DNA of 64,000 nt from the NCBI GenBank assembly GCA_029931535.1, contig JAQPZY010001347.1, positions 2,143,501-2,207,500 of the forward strand. The letters run 5' to 3'. Source of the DNA: Margaritifera margaritifera. Its lineage: Eukaryota; Mollusca; Bivalvia; Unionida; Margaritiferidae. Below the pieces are notes generated by a model that ran no database searches, was not told the DNA's origin, and was given only the letters and a program-made list of their open reading frames with translations. A program made the translations under genes and the position numbers. Numbering within the stretch: position 1 is the stretch's first letter; the number at the start of each line of letters is the position of its first letter. Of the stretch, positions 34,917-45,705 are shown piece after piece.

Positions 34917-35109
34917 ATGATATTTTGCGCCCGGGGACGAACTATAGAATTGGCGCCCCAGCCCCCTCCCCGTTTAATTGAATTTTTCTATTACATTGAA
35001 TAAGGAAAACAATTTAAATTTTAATAAAACATTGTATTTAAAGAAGCAAATTTATAGAAAATATAGTACATGACCCACTCAGTCACTGTCGTAGACTGGT
35101 TTACATAGT

Positions 35110-37769
35110 CTACAAAAGATTTATTTTTCTTGATTTCACTGTCGCAAACTGGTCAATTACGCAATCAAAATCTGTTTTTTCCAATGTTTCTCTTTCAACG
35201 CTAAGAAGAGCAAGATCGCTGAGACGATCCTGTCTCATTGACGCACGCAAATGCGACAAAATAAGTTTCAATTTGCTGAACGACCGCTCACAGCTTGCAA
35301 TTGAAACTGCTATTGTTAATAAAATTTGCAGTGAAATTCGCAGATTCGGAAATATGTCGTCTCCATAAAACACAATAAAACCAAGAAGATCCAAAGGAGT
35401 TTCTGGTAGAACTTCATTCCGGTTACTGAGCAGCATTCTGCAATCTCCAATTTCTGTGAAAAGTTCGTGGCCATTGATGTCCGTGTCGTAGAAATTTTCA
35501 AAATCTGTGCAATTTAGACGAATTGCATCGACATCTGTGTCGGATAGAAGAGTCTTAACGTCCAGCAGAAACCCAAATTTTGTGTTCAGGTCTTTTAGTC
35601 GTAAAAAACGTGTTGACATCTCCTGTTGAAGTCGATCAAATACGCTCTTCATAACGCGCACAATTTCTTCTTCTGATGAAAGTCCTGCATCTCTTGCCAG
35701 TTCTCCAGGCATCTTCCGACGTCGTTTAATTCTTCTGTCCATCTCAATCCCCCAGGCTGTGCATTTTGTTTTGGCGTTTTCTACAGCAAATTGGCTCAAA
35801 TCATTACGAAGCCTGACAAATTCTTGCTCCAAAGATTCAATATCAGTTGCTGCTTCCTTGAAATTTATAGTAGGATCCTGTACGCGCTTCTGTACACGAT
35901 CGATTTTTCCAAGAATGACATTCCAGAAATGTAATAAAACTATGAAGTTAAAATTCAATACGCACGTCTGTAACTGTTCTGCACCACTTCTGGTTTCAGG
36001 CGTCATAGTTGAGTCCTCCGATAATTTTTCTAGCAGTCCTACTAGTTCCTCCAGTCCTTCATGGATAGCTTTAACAGCTTCTGATCGTGCACTCCAGCGT
36101 GTTTCAGACTCCCGTTTTACTGTGATAGGCACAGCTTTTTTTAACTCTTCCCAACGAATTGTTGAATGAGAGAAAAATGAATATATACTTTCAAGTGTTC
36201 CAAAAAATGTGACGACAAGTGGATCCTGCTTAGCTGAGTGTACTCCTGCTAAGTTTAAGCTGTGGTTATCACAGTTGACAAACAATGCTCTGTGATTTCT
36301 GCACATATTCGTTGTTGAAGGCCAGATATATGCCCAGTCATCACAGCAGCATTGTCATAACATTGTGCCCGACAGTCGGCTAGAGGTATGCCGTCAGATT
36401 TCAGTCTCTCGACGATGACTCTCTCTAGGCTTGCTGCATCTTTTGAATGTATCTCGATATAACCTAAAAATGATTCTTTGATAGTTACTTTTTTAGTTTG
36501 AAAATCCACATCCACAAATCTTATGACCTGAGAAAGCTGTTCCCGATGTCCTAGATCAGGAGTTGAGTCAAGTAAGATACCATAATACTTGTTTTTCCTA
36601 ATATCACTCAACAATTGGTTCTTTACAGCCGACGCAAGTATGTGAATAAATTCATTCTGGATTTCCGGTGACAAATAAGAAACTGATTTCGAATTTTCTT
36701 ATGCGTGTTGGATGTGTTTTGCCAACAGTGGGTCATACTGAGCAACGAGTTTGATCAGCGCGAGAAAGTTTCCAACATTTTTATCATCATCCGCATTCAA
36801 ATTTTCCTCATGGCCACGTAGTGCCAAATTTTGTGAAACCAGAAACTTAATACAGGTGAGTATTCTTTGCAATATATCTCGCCAACGTTGTTTTTCCAAA
36901 TGAATCTGAGCTTGAACCACTGCGTCAATTCCAGTACCATCAACTAACCTTCGTTCGGCTTCCTTCCATGTTGTAAAAGCTATGCGGTGGCTAGGATTGT
37001 TTTCATGAGACTTTAGTTTTTCTGGCTTTCTCCACTTGTTGAAACCGTTTTTTAACTCAAACGAAGCTCGTGAGTTTGAAGTCGATGATGTAAATAATAG
37101 ACAACAGAAACAGTAAGCAGCTTTATTGATTGGTGAATATAATAGCCACGAACGATTTACTTCCTCTCCATTCGCTAGTCGGCGTTTAAACCATGCTGAT
37201 GTAATTGAACGTTCTCCACATACTGATGATAGATTGTCTGTGTGCTGAAAAGGTAAGGATCCGAGAGTAATCATTTCATTGCGAAGAGACTGTGATACTT
37301 TCGATAGCTTTGTCGTTTTGTCAAATTCTAAGTAACCAACATCGTGAAACCTTAGTACAGCAGGAACCACATCATAATGAGTATTTTCAGCTTCTCTATC
37401 AGAAAGTTCTTCTGTCTCATCTTCCCCGTTACTGTCAACAAGTTCATCATTATGTTGGACCTGTTTAATGACGACATCCTGGTCTTCAGTATTTTCGGAG
37501 TTTTTTTCATCATATACAGCAACATCTGTCTGAATCATGTTTTTCTCTGAGTCCTCAATGTTTTCAACATTATCGTCTACATGCTCTGAAATAAGTGGTT
37601 GATAGCCGTCATCTTCTGATTCTGAAGAATTGGAGTTTGCAGCTTCAGCTTCTTTCTTCTTGGCTTTCTTTAAAAAGCTAGCAAGTAATGTACTTGACTT
37701 TTTTGATGCTATTTCGGCTTCCTTTTTTCTTTTGCGTCATTGGGCCCCACTTCTTTTTCTTCCTGACAT
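35110..37769 (-). pseudogene. hAT transposase, ZMYM1/TTF-DUF4371-hATC type, with two stops and one frameshift
   Basis: Catalyses cut-and-paste transposition in the nucleus. The likely start is ATG at 37769-37767. A TGA (37739-37737) interrupts codon 11. The frame then gives a basic, acidic-rich N-terminus and a TTF-type zinc-binding domain (RSWLLYSPINKAAYCFCC, later SHENNPSHRIAFTTWK). A TAA at 36701-36699 breaks the same frame. It continues with the DUF4371 part of the RNase-H-like catalytic domain (YYGILLDSTPD, RAQCYDNAAVMTG). A frameshift near 36260-36300 separates the last third, which has VNCDNHSLNLAG, ETRWSARSEA and the hAT C-terminal dimerisation region (VSIASCERSFSKLKLILSHL then RLSDLALLSVE), ending at 35110. 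Domain order and length fit the ZMYM1-like hAT proteins common in invertebrate genomes. The three lesions make it non-functional as read. Confidence 0.9.
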
Positions 37770-38578
37770 GGCTGACAAAAATTATAAATATATTATTATA
37801 TTACTGAGTGCACTGAAGTGAAAAAATAAGTGTAGGCCTAAACAATATCATAGTGGCACTTGTATAGTGCTACTACAATAAATAATTATCATTATAATTA
37901 TGCTATACATCAGATTAAGGTGTACAATTTATACACCTAAAGGCAGATTATGCTCCAGATATTTAAAAATATCGATATAACAAATTTTATTCTATATGCA
38001 AAAAAACATTACAGATAAACCTTGTTAGCCCGCCACCGTTAGTCTTGCTTTTAAGTATGGCTAGAGGCGAGTATGGTGGGCTAACAAATACAGCCCACCC
38101 GGTCACGAAACAGAAGCACTGCCGTGTCCATGTTGTTATCATAGCACGACAACAGACATTACCCAGCAGTTATGGACAGCTTTATACTAGAACAAATACT
38201 ACTAATTTAATAAACACTTTATGTACACAACATACAGACTACATTTACCTTAATAGAGTTTAAGCTATCTTTGTTTTCTGCCACAATATCAAGTGCCTCA
38301 CATATGCTGCTTTTTATCAACGCTCAACACGTCACGTGCAGACGGAACCAGCTGTACGCAGAATCCGTATCTCGGCTGGCTGCAGTGGTTGGCAGGCAGC
38401 ATCATCACTGTGGATGGCAGACGTATCAGATGACACGTCTGCTGAGCCGCTGCAGCGATCTTGTGACCGATTTATTACCCTTGTTTACTTATTATAATGT
38501 AACGTTGTAAGCCTCATTTTGGCGCCCCTGTACCTTGGCGCCCGGGGACATATATACCCCCCTGCCCCCCCCCCCCCC

Positions 38579-38591
38579 AGCTACGCCTCTG
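38579..38591. repeat. hAT terminal inverted repeat, right
   Basis: AGCTACGCCTCTG, exact reverse complement of the left end. Confidence 0.95.
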
Positions 38592-38599
38592 CGATATAT
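38592..38599. repeat. hAT target-site duplication, right copy
   Basis: CGATATAT, identical to 34896-34903. Confidence 0.9.
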
Positions 38600-38695
38600 T
38601 TTAACTCGTGGCTTCGCTACTCGTTAAAATATACCGTTGTTTGTACCGCACGATGAAATATATCCGGCATTAACGTAGGAAAAGAAAATATCCTC
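38600..38695 (-). repeat. Right arm of the fold-back repeat
   Basis: Inverse partner of 34841-34895. It also holds an internal small inverted repeat (TTTTAACTCGT and ACTCGTTAAAAT either side of GGCTTCGCT). Confidence 0.6.
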
Positions 38696-39369
38696 TGTTT
38701 ACGCCGCTATTTATATTTGAGCAGACAGACAATTTATATACATGACGCTGTAGAGGCCATTCACCTGGTTTGTGTCGATGTTCTTAGCAGACGGTCATGC
38801 GCATCAGGTTACCTGGTTTATGTGTACATAAATATTGATATATTAAGAATGCCACTAGAAGTTTTGCAGCTCCTACCCAAATGCGGAGTACAAAGCATTT
38901 GGGGTCCTATGTTCAACCGCCACCCTGGGTGGTGCGGGTGGTGGAGGGGTGAAACAATGGATTTCCATGCATGAAACCCCTCCTACGTGGGGTGAGTGGA
39001 TCAAGGAATTTCTACGCTTGAAACACCTCCCATGAAAGGGGAATTTTGACTTCAGGAAAAACCGAACATAGTGAAATAACGGCTTTCATGTCCTAATAAC
39101 CCTTAAGTGAAAATACCTAAATAAGGTGGGAGAGGGAGTTGTCGTTTTACCTTTGAGGGGTCCAGGCGGAGACAAATACCCTTCACAACTACTGCACGTC
39201 TCGTTTTTTTCGGAGTTTGATGAAATAAAAGAAGTAACCACTCCCTGAACATTAAATGCATCATTTTCAATACATGCCTTTCAGTAGTTTTCGAGACATG
39301 GGCTTGAACAAACTTGGACATTAATTGACGCCGCTGCCGCAGCCGACAAGGACTCTGACGTCGGTGTGT

Positions 39370-39372
<3 letters not shown>
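38696..39372. other. Non-coding DNA
   Basis: Contains a diverged local duplication (TGGATTTCCATGCATGAAAC near 38958 and GGAATTTCTACGCTTGAAAC near 39005). No gene recognised. Confidence 0.45.

Positions 39373-39433
<61 letters not shown>
39373..39433 (+). repeat. (GA)n microsatellite
   Basis: About 30 GA units; a second, shorter imperfect GA/CAGA tract lies at 39713-39768. Confidence 0.96.
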
Positions 39434-39435
<2 letters not shown>

Positions 39436-39713
39436 ATAGGATTGATTGAGGAAGATGAAGCTGTGTTTGTGTTTGTATTCTTGGATTAAAAGAATTAGTC
39501 GCTATGAGACCAAGGTTCCACGATTTCTGTCACACTAATGACAGATAGACAGACAGCGAGACAGAGAAATATAATTCTTATATCCTATCTATTTTAATTT
39601 TTTAATTTGCCTTTCTCTCTTGAATCTCACGATGAAAAGGGTATTAAAATGGAAAAGCCGGGCAGAAGACACCTGCTCAGATTTGCATCATGTCGGAATA
39701 GAGGTACGATTCC

Positions 39714-39746
<33 letters not shown>

Positions 39747-39862
39747 GAGAGAGAGAGGGAGAGAGAGTTTTCCTCTTAACGTTAATGCAGATAAATATAT
39801 TGAAATATAAATTCGACATCACAATAGGTTTAAACAATATGTATTAATTAGTTTTCTTTGCA

Positions 39863-39866
39863 CTGT
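39863..39866. repeat. Target-site duplication of the Gmr1-like element, left
   Basis: CTGT, matched by CTGT at 46458-46461. Confidence 0.8.
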
Positions 39867-40618
39867 TGTTACGACTCTATGGTCTAAGAAAAATGTGACA
39901 GAAAGAAAGTGAAACCAACAAATCAAGTAAAAAATCAACAAGCAATTTATTACTAGATAATTAAAATGAAAAATCAAAAAGTCACTTACAGTAATGTGTT
40001 TTGAAATCCTAATAATCCAATAAGAATGATTGTTCTAATCACAAGTCCTAAATATAGAATGTTCCGAATTCACGGCTGTGTCCTTGAATGTTATGATGTG
40101 CTAATGGTCTCCAAAGTCCTGATGTACTAGTAATCTTGATGTGCTGATGTCAAAATGAAGTATTCCAAAATCTCTGAATAAGTTCACATAAATTCCAAAA
40201 TCATCAATTAAAAATCCAAAATCCAAAAGTTTATGAGCACTGTTATAATCCAATGAATATTTAAAATAATTCCTCTCTTAGAATTTGGAATGAATTTTCA
40301 CAACTGTAATAGCTCTTTACAAGACTGATGGTAATGCCAAAACTGAAAAAATGTCCACCAAACATGGTATATATAAAGATTGGTCACATGACAGAATGTT
40401 CTAGAATATGAGTCATCTTAATGGAATTCTAACTGTAAACAAAATTCAACCTTGACCTTCAAATTGAGAAAACATATTGATCAAAACAACCTAATTCAAG
40501 GACACTAGTTAAACATGTTTTTCCTGATAAACATAAAGATTTAAGCAAATATTAAAGTGAAGAAACATTTATAATTTCCTAAAATATTTATAATATTATA
40601 TAAACATCATACATAACA
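39867..40618 (-). repeat. 3' LTR of the Gmr1-like element
   Basis: 752 bp, TGTTACG to CATAACA on the plus strand. In element orientation it contains AATAAA (plus strand TTTATT at 39947-39952), a likely polyadenylation signal. Nearly identical to 45706-46457. Confidence 0.95.
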
Positions 40619-40630
40619 CCTCCCCTCATA
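40619..40630 (-). promoter_or_regulatory. Polypurine tract of the Gmr1-like element
   Basis: In element orientation ATGAGGGGAGG directly precedes the 3' LTR. It is the expected primer site for plus-strand DNA synthesis. Confidence 0.8.
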
Positions 40631-40756
40631 AAGAAAAAGAAAGATTTATATAATAAAGCTTTCTTTTGAATATATATCTAATACTATAATAACCAAAATT
40701 ACATAAGAACATGTTTTATGATACTGGACTTAATTACATCAAGCAATATTACATTT

Positions 40757-41716
40757 CTAGGCACGTGAGAGTGCATCTGCAATCACATTGTCTTTTCCCC
40801 TGATGTGTCTGATGTCAATGTTATATTCCTGCAATATCAAACTCCATCTCAACAATCTCCGATTTTTATCTTTCATTTTGTTGATGAAAGTAAGGGGATT
40901 GTGATCACTGTACACAATAATTGGAGAAAGAGCTGAGGTAACATACACTTCAAAATGCTGTAAAGCCAATATCAAAGCCAAACATTCCTTCTCAATTGTG
41001 GAATAATTTTTCTGGTGCTTGTTTAGTTTTTTAGAAAAATAACACACAGGGTGATCCACACCACTTTTGTCTTCCTGAATCAATACTCCACCAACCCCTA
41101 CATCACTTGCATCAACAGATAATTTAAATGATTGGCTAAAATTTGGTGCAGAAAGAACTGGTGCATTCTTAAGCATGGCCTTTAACTTGTCAAAAGATTC
41201 CTGACACTTGTCAGACCAATGAAATTTGGTTTTCTTACTCAATAAACTTGTCAAAGGTTCAGCAATTTTGGAAAAATTGGAACAAAATTTCCGATAATAT
41301 CCAGTCATACCTAGAAATCGCATCAGTTGCTTTTTACAAATTGGAACTTGAAATTCAGAGATAGCTTTGACCTTAGCTTCTATAGGTTTAACTTGACCTT
41401 GTCCCACAATATGTCCTAAAAATGTGACACAAGCATGGCAAAACTCACTTTTGCTCAAATTAATTGTCAGATTCGCATCGCTGAGTCGATCGAAGAATTT
41501 TCGAATGGTTTCCAAATGATCTTCCCAGGTGTTGTTGTAGATAATGACGTCATCGATATAAGCGTCACAATTATCAAGACCAAATGTTATGATGTTCATT
41601 AGACGTTGAAAAGTTGCAGGCGAATTTTTCATTCCAAACGGCATAACTTTATATTGATAAAGTCCATCTGGAGTTACAAATCTTGAAATTTCTTTTGCCC
41701 TTTCCGTCAGTGGAAT
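40757..41716 (-). CDS. Gmr1-like Pol, C-terminal part: RT palm/thumb and RNase H
   Basis: Open from just after the nonsense codon at 41719-41717. It starts with the RT fingers/palm (RFVTPDGLYQYKVMPFGM), then YIDDVIIYNN with the catalytic YIDD, FLGHIVGQGQV and the thumb (MRFLGMTGYYRKF). RNase H has SVDASDVGVGG (first Asp), STIEKECLALI (Glu) and VYSDHNPL (Asp), and ends with NVIADALSRA at 40757. No integrase follows: only about 125 bp separate the stop from the polypurine tract. It copies element RNA into DNA and removes the RNA strand within virus-like particles. Confidence 0.93.
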   Translation of the reverse strand: MPLTERAKEISRFVTPDGLYQYKVMPFGMKNSPATFQRLMNIITFGLDNCDAYIDDVIIYNNTWEDHLETIRKFFDRLSDANLTINLSKSEFCHACVTFLGHIVGQGQVKPIEAKVKAISEFQVPICKKQLMRFLGMTGYYRKFCSNFSKIAEPLTSLLSKKTKFHWSDKCQESFDKLKAMLKNAPVLSAPNFSQSFKLSVDASDVGVGGVLIQEDKSGVDHPVCYFSKKLNKHQKNYSTIEKECLALILALQHFEVYVTSALSPIIVYSDHNPLTFINKMKDKNRRLLRWSLILQEYNIDIRHIRGKDNVIADALSRA

Positions 41717-42945
41717 TTACCAGAATCCTTTTATAAGGTCAAACTTGGTGACATATTCCGCATTTCCAATTTTATCAATGCAATCGTCCATTCTTGGGAT
41801 TGGAAATGAATCAGTTTTGGTGACACTGTTAACTTTTCTATAGTCAGTACACATACGGAATGTATTATCTGGCTTGGGAACAAGAATACATGGTGAACTC
41901 CAGTTACTTTTACTTGGTTCTATGAAATCATTCTCCAGTAAATACTGAATTTCTTTCTTCAGATAGTTCTGTTTGAGAGGATTCATCCTATAAGGATGCT
42001 GTTTCACAGGCGCAGAATCTACAATGTCAACGTCATGATAAATTTTACTTGTTCGTGTTGGAACATCAGGAAACAAGTGCTCATAGTCATGTAATAGCTG
42101 TTTTAGTTCATTTCTTTCCTGTTGTTGTAGATGTGAAAGTTTCTGGTCTAGGTTGTTCAATATTTCTGAATTCCGAAGATTGGTTATACCAGAGTCACTA
42201 TAGTCTGATCGTATTCCATCGTTGATATCTTCACTGTGTGGGACAGGTACAACTAAACCAACAGAATAATTAGCTGGGCTATCTCTGTCAAAATATTCCT
42301 TTAACATATTTATATGACAAAGTTGTTTCTGTTTCCGTCTCCCAGGAGTGTTAATGATATAATTTAAGTCATTTACTTTCTTTTCAACGGTATAAGGATC
42401 ATAAAATTTAGCCTGAAGAGGATTCTGAAGTATGGGAAAGAGAGCCAGAACTTTGTCACCAGGTTTAAAACTCCTTTCCTGTGAATTTCTGTCATACCTT
42501 AATTTCATTTTTGACTGAGTAGTGTGAAGATTAGTTCTTGCTACTTCACAGGCCTTTGACAACTTGTATTTGAAATCAGAGACATAATCAAGAAGATTAA
42601 TCTTTGAATCTTCATTTGAAAGAAGTTTCTCTTTCAATAATTTCAATGGTCCACGGACAGTATGACCAAAAACTAGTTCAAAGGGACTAAAACCCAACGA
42701 CTCTTGAACTGATTCCCTAACAGCAAACAACAACAAATGAACACCCTCATCCCAATCCTTTTCTGTATCAAAGCAATATGATCGAATCATATTCTTCAAA
42801 GTTTGATGAAATCTTTCCAAAGCACCTTGACTTTCAGGGTGATAGGCAGAAGATTTAAACTGTTGGATGCCTAATTCATGCATAACTTGTTGGAAAATTC
42901 CAGACATAAAATTTGACCCTTGATCCGACTGGACAGATTTGGGAA
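41717..42945 (-). CDS. Gmr1-like Pol, middle part: integrase core end, C-terminal domain and RT N-terminus
   Basis: Continues the integrase after a one-base frameshift at the A-run 42959-42965. It has SDQGSNF (second catalytic Asp) and AYHPESQGALERFHQTLK (catalytic Glu). An integrase C-terminal region follows (YDRNSQERSFKPGDKVLALF, then a linker rich in Asp and Asn). The Gypsy-type RT start comes next (PVKQHPYRMNPLKQNYLKKE, ILVPKPDNTFRMCTDYRKVN) up to KFDLIKGFW, where TAA at 41719-41717 stops the frame. Downstream codons continue in the same frame, so a single C-to-T change explains the stop. The direct physical passage from integrase into RT in one frame proves the unusual order is not a rearrangement artefact. 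Confidence 0.92.
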
Positions 42946-45539
42946 GGCCAACAAGTGTAAAAAAACTTCACCAAAGCTTTCACAATAGTTTTAGTTTTTA
43001 TATTTCTCAGAGGAATTGCCTCTGGAAATCTTTTAGATGTACACATGATGGTCAACAAGTATTGGTTGCCTGACTTGGTTTTAGGTAAAGGACCAACACA
43101 GTCTACTATTATTCTACTAAATGGTTCATCAAATGCAGGAATAGGTTGCAGATGAGCCTTAGCTATCTTCTGATTGGGTTTTCCTACCATTTGACAAGTG
43201 TGACAAGATCTGCAGTATTTAGAAACATCACTTTTGAGTTTCGGCCAATAAAAATGATTCAAGATCTTGTGATAAGTCTTACGGACTCCTAAATGACCAG
43301 CCAAAGGAGTTTCATGGGCTAAATTAAGAATTTCCTGTCGATATGACTTAGGAACAACAATTTGATAGCTCACTGACCACTCGTCACCAGCGGGTACATC
43401 AGGTGGTCTCCATTTCCTCATAAGGACCCCATTTTTAACAAAGTAACACACTGGAACTTGTGTGGCTTCAGTTTCACTAATAGCCCTCTGAAACAAACAA
43501 GATATCTCGGGATCTTGCTCCTGTTCAATGACAAGGGATTGTCGTTTGTCATCCTGATTAGGACAAAGAGAATGAGTTGCCAAAAGAGGATCACTGTGAT
43601 CAATACCATTTGATTGATCAATACCTGAGGAAAAAGTGACCTCATCAAAAAACTGACCAATACATGTGTCAGCTAAAGGAATAATATCCTGATCAACATC
43701 ACTCTCAAGAGCTCTTTTTGCCATAGCTCTAGTAACTGCACAAGCAGGGTACAAATCAGGGATTTCAGTTTCGACAGGATCAACTTTCTGATCCAAACAA
43801 GGCTTGTCAGTTACAAGTGGATTAACCACAACCTTATCTCCAGCTAGGTCATTGCCTAGTAATAAATGAACACCCTCTATGGGTAAAGAAGTCACTGCCC
43901 CAACAGTCACAGGTCCAGAAACTAAGTCTGATGCCAAATTTACACAATGAAGAGGAACATTTACAAAGCCGCACTCTACTCCCTGAACAAGAACACTTTC
44001 ACTTGAAGAAGACTCCTCAGACAAAGGCAAAGTACCTGATAATAAAAGACTCTGAGAAGCTCCAGTGTCCCTTAATATTTTAATTGGGATAGGTTTGGCA
44101 GAATCACCAATAAGTGATATAGAACCTTCTGACATGAATGGTTCATAAGCCTCTAAAATAGAATCAGACTGGGATTTGTTTGACCCAACAAATGTATTGC
44201 TTTCAATACAAGACCGTGACCTTGACCTCGTAGAAATAAGAGCATTTGGAAAAGCTCTGTCTTTACTCTGTTGCTTATTTTTCAACTTGAAGCAATCAGA
44301 AATAACGTGCCCTTTCTTTTTACAATAAGTGCACGTAGGAAGAGATAAGGATTTCTGATCAGTCTTATCAGATGTTTGATTCCTAACAGTTGTGCTGTTG
44401 TGAAATTTGGAAGTACTCGAATGAGATTGAAATGGTTTTTTACCAGAAAACTGCTGAGAGGACGACTTATTGCCAAATGAAATTTTGTGAGTCAAGGAAT
44501 AATCATCAGCCATACGAGCAGCATTTTCCAAAGTTTCCACATTCTGCTCGTCAAGATAGGTTTTAACATCACTATGGATGCACCTCTTGAACTCTTCAAT
44601 TAATACGAGCTGTCGGAGGTTATCATAAGCTTGATCAACTTTCTTGGCTGAGCACCACCTATCAAATAGTTGTTCTTTATCCCTTGCAAATTCGACATGA
44701 GTTTGTCCAGTTTCTTTTCTACAATTCCTAAACCTTTGTCGATATGCCTCTGGTACCAACTCATAAGCTTTCAAGATGTACTCCCTAACCACATCATAAT
44801 CAGTGCTTTGTTGTACTGACAGTGAAGTGTAGACTTCACGAGCTTTGCCAATAAGTACACTTTGTAATAACAAAGTCCAATGCTCTCTGGGCCATTTCAA
44901 GTTTTCAGCTATTTTCTCGAAATGAAGAAAGTATTTATCTACTTCTTTTTCCTGAAAAGGGGGTACTAACCTAATATATCTAGTAACATCAAAACCTGAA
45001 CTTGTGTTTAAAGGAGTGGAGTGTGCTCTGTTTGCCAGTTCTAATTCTCTTAACTTAAATTGCATTTCCCTTTCTTCTCTTTGCATCTGCATTTGTATTT
45101 GCCTCTCTTCCTTCTGCATTTGTATCTGCCTCTCTTCTTTCTGCATTTGTATCTGCCTCTCTTCCTTCTCTCTCTCCATCTGTATCTGCCAATCTTCCTT
45201 CTCTCTCTCCATCTGTATCTGCCTCTCTTCTTTCTCTCTCTCTCTCTGAATCTGAAGCTTTGCCAATTCTAAATCCATCTGGTTCTTTAACTCTAATTCC
45301 CTTAATTTCCTGTCAGAACCAGATACAGGCTTTCTCTTCAAACTTAAAGCACTGCTATCAAAAATTCCCTTTCCTACTAAATACTGAATCAAAATAATCT
45401 TTATCTCCTGTTTTGTCAATGATACTTTTGCCTCAGATAGACTGTATTTTCTGGCAAGCTCGAGCAACTCATCCTTTCTCATGCACTCTAACCCCTCCTG
45501 GGTAGGTTTTGAAATGAAATTCTGAACATTAGATGCCAT
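42876..45539 (-). CDS. Gmr1-like Gag-protease-integrase N-terminal part
   Basis: 887 codons from ATG at 45539. Residues about 1-65: N-terminal helices. About 75-165: a long coiled coil of repeated KEERQIQM-type units. About 195-350: retrotransposon Gag capsid region (VDKYFLHFEKIAENLKWPRE, VHVEFARDK-type helix). About 401-417: CCHC knuckle CTYCKKKGHVISDC for RNA binding. About 490: protease motif RDTGASQSLLL with DTG active site. About 735-785: integrase HHCC zinc finger (HETPLAGHLGVRKTYHKIL, CRSCHTC). About 811: first catalytic Asp in RIIVDCVGPLP. The last roughly 30 codons are out of frame, owing to seven A in a row (plus strand 42959-42965), one more than the frame needs. The 166-bp leader lies between this ATG and the 5' LTR. 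Confidence 0.92.
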   Translation of the reverse strand: MASNVQNFISKPTQEGLECMRKDELLELARKYSLSEAKVSLTKQEIKIILIQYLVGKGIFDSSALSLKRKPVSGSDRKLRELELKNQMDLELAKLQIQREREKEERQIQMEREKEDWQIQMEREKEERQIQMQKEERQIQMQKEERQIQMQMQREEREMQFKLRELELANRAHSTPLNTSSGFDVTRYIRLVPPFQEKEVDKYFLHFEKIAENLKWPREHWTLLLQSVLIGKAREVYTSLSVQQSTDYDVVREYILKAYELVPEAYRQRFRNCRKETGQTHVEFARDKEQLFDRWCSAKKVDQAYDNLRQLVLIEEFKRCIHSDVKTYLDEQNVETLENAARMADDYSLTHKISFGNKSSSQQFSGKKPFQSHSSTSKFHNSTTVRNQTSDKTDQKSLSLPTCTYCKKKGHVISDCFKLKNKQQSKDRAFPNALISTRSRSRSCIESNTFVGSNKSQSDSILEAYEPFMSEGSISLIGDSAKPIPIKILRDTGASQSLLLSGTLPLSEESSSSESVLVQGVECGFVNVPLHCVNLASDLVSGPVTVGAVTSLPIEGVHLLLGNDLAGDKVVVNPLVTDKPCLDQKVDPVETEIPDLYPACAVTRAMAKRALESDVDQDIIPLADTCIGQFFDEVTFSSGIDQSNGIDHSDPLLATHSLCPNQDDKRQSLVIEQEQDPEISCLFQRAISETEATQVPVCYFVKNGVLMRKWRPPDVPAGDEWSVSYQIVVPKSYRQEILNLAHETPLAGHLGVRKTYHKILNHFYWPKLKSDVSKYCRSCHTCQMVGKPNQKIAKAHLQPIPAFDEPFSRIIVDCVGPLPKTKSGNQYLLTIMCTSKRFPEAIPLRNIKTKTIVKALVKFFYTCWPSQICPVGSRVKFYVWNFPTSYA

Positions 45540-45675
45540 TGTAAATGCTTGTTGGTTTCACACAAAAAAATTTCTCTATATAAAATCTTTGCCAAAGACA
45601 AAAAAAAATTCCGAGACAAAATCAATATGAATTTCAAAGATAAATGTAATATCTCTAATATGCTTTAAAGAAATT

Positions 45676-45700
45676 CAGATCCGGGAACGACGAGCCCTCA
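45676..45700 (-). promoter_or_regulatory. Probable primer-binding site region of the Gmr1-like element
   Basis: In element orientation, TGAGGGCTCGTCGTTCCCGG starts a few bases after the 5' LTR. GGGCTCGTC matches the 3' end complement of tRNA-Pro used by other retroelements, but the match is imperfect after nine bases, so the primer is uncertain. Confidence 0.45.
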
Positions 45701-45705
45701 ATTTC

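Larger units (their letters stand above)
34904..38591 (-). mobile_element. hAT DNA transposon (ZMYM1-like transposase), complete ends
   Basis: The element of 3,688 bp is bounded by perfect 13-bp terminal inverted repeats (CAGAGGCGTAGCT at 34904-34916 and its reverse complement at 38579-38591) and by the identical 8-bp duplications CGATATAT. Both features are hallmarks of the hAT superfamily. Subterminal GCGCCCGGGGAC occurs near both ends in opposite orientation. One minus-strand transposase gene fills the middle. About 0.8 kb of non-coding 5' region (37770-38578) holds a hairpin, GTTAGCCCGCCACC near 38027 pairing with GGTGGGCTAAC near 38073, and a poly-C next to the right end. Intact ends but a damaged gene: movable only by a transposase supplied elsewhere. 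Confidence 0.93.

Noticed and set aside
35759..36169. 136-codon plus-strand frame inside the hAT transposase
   Set aside because: Antisense shadow of a well-supported transposase.
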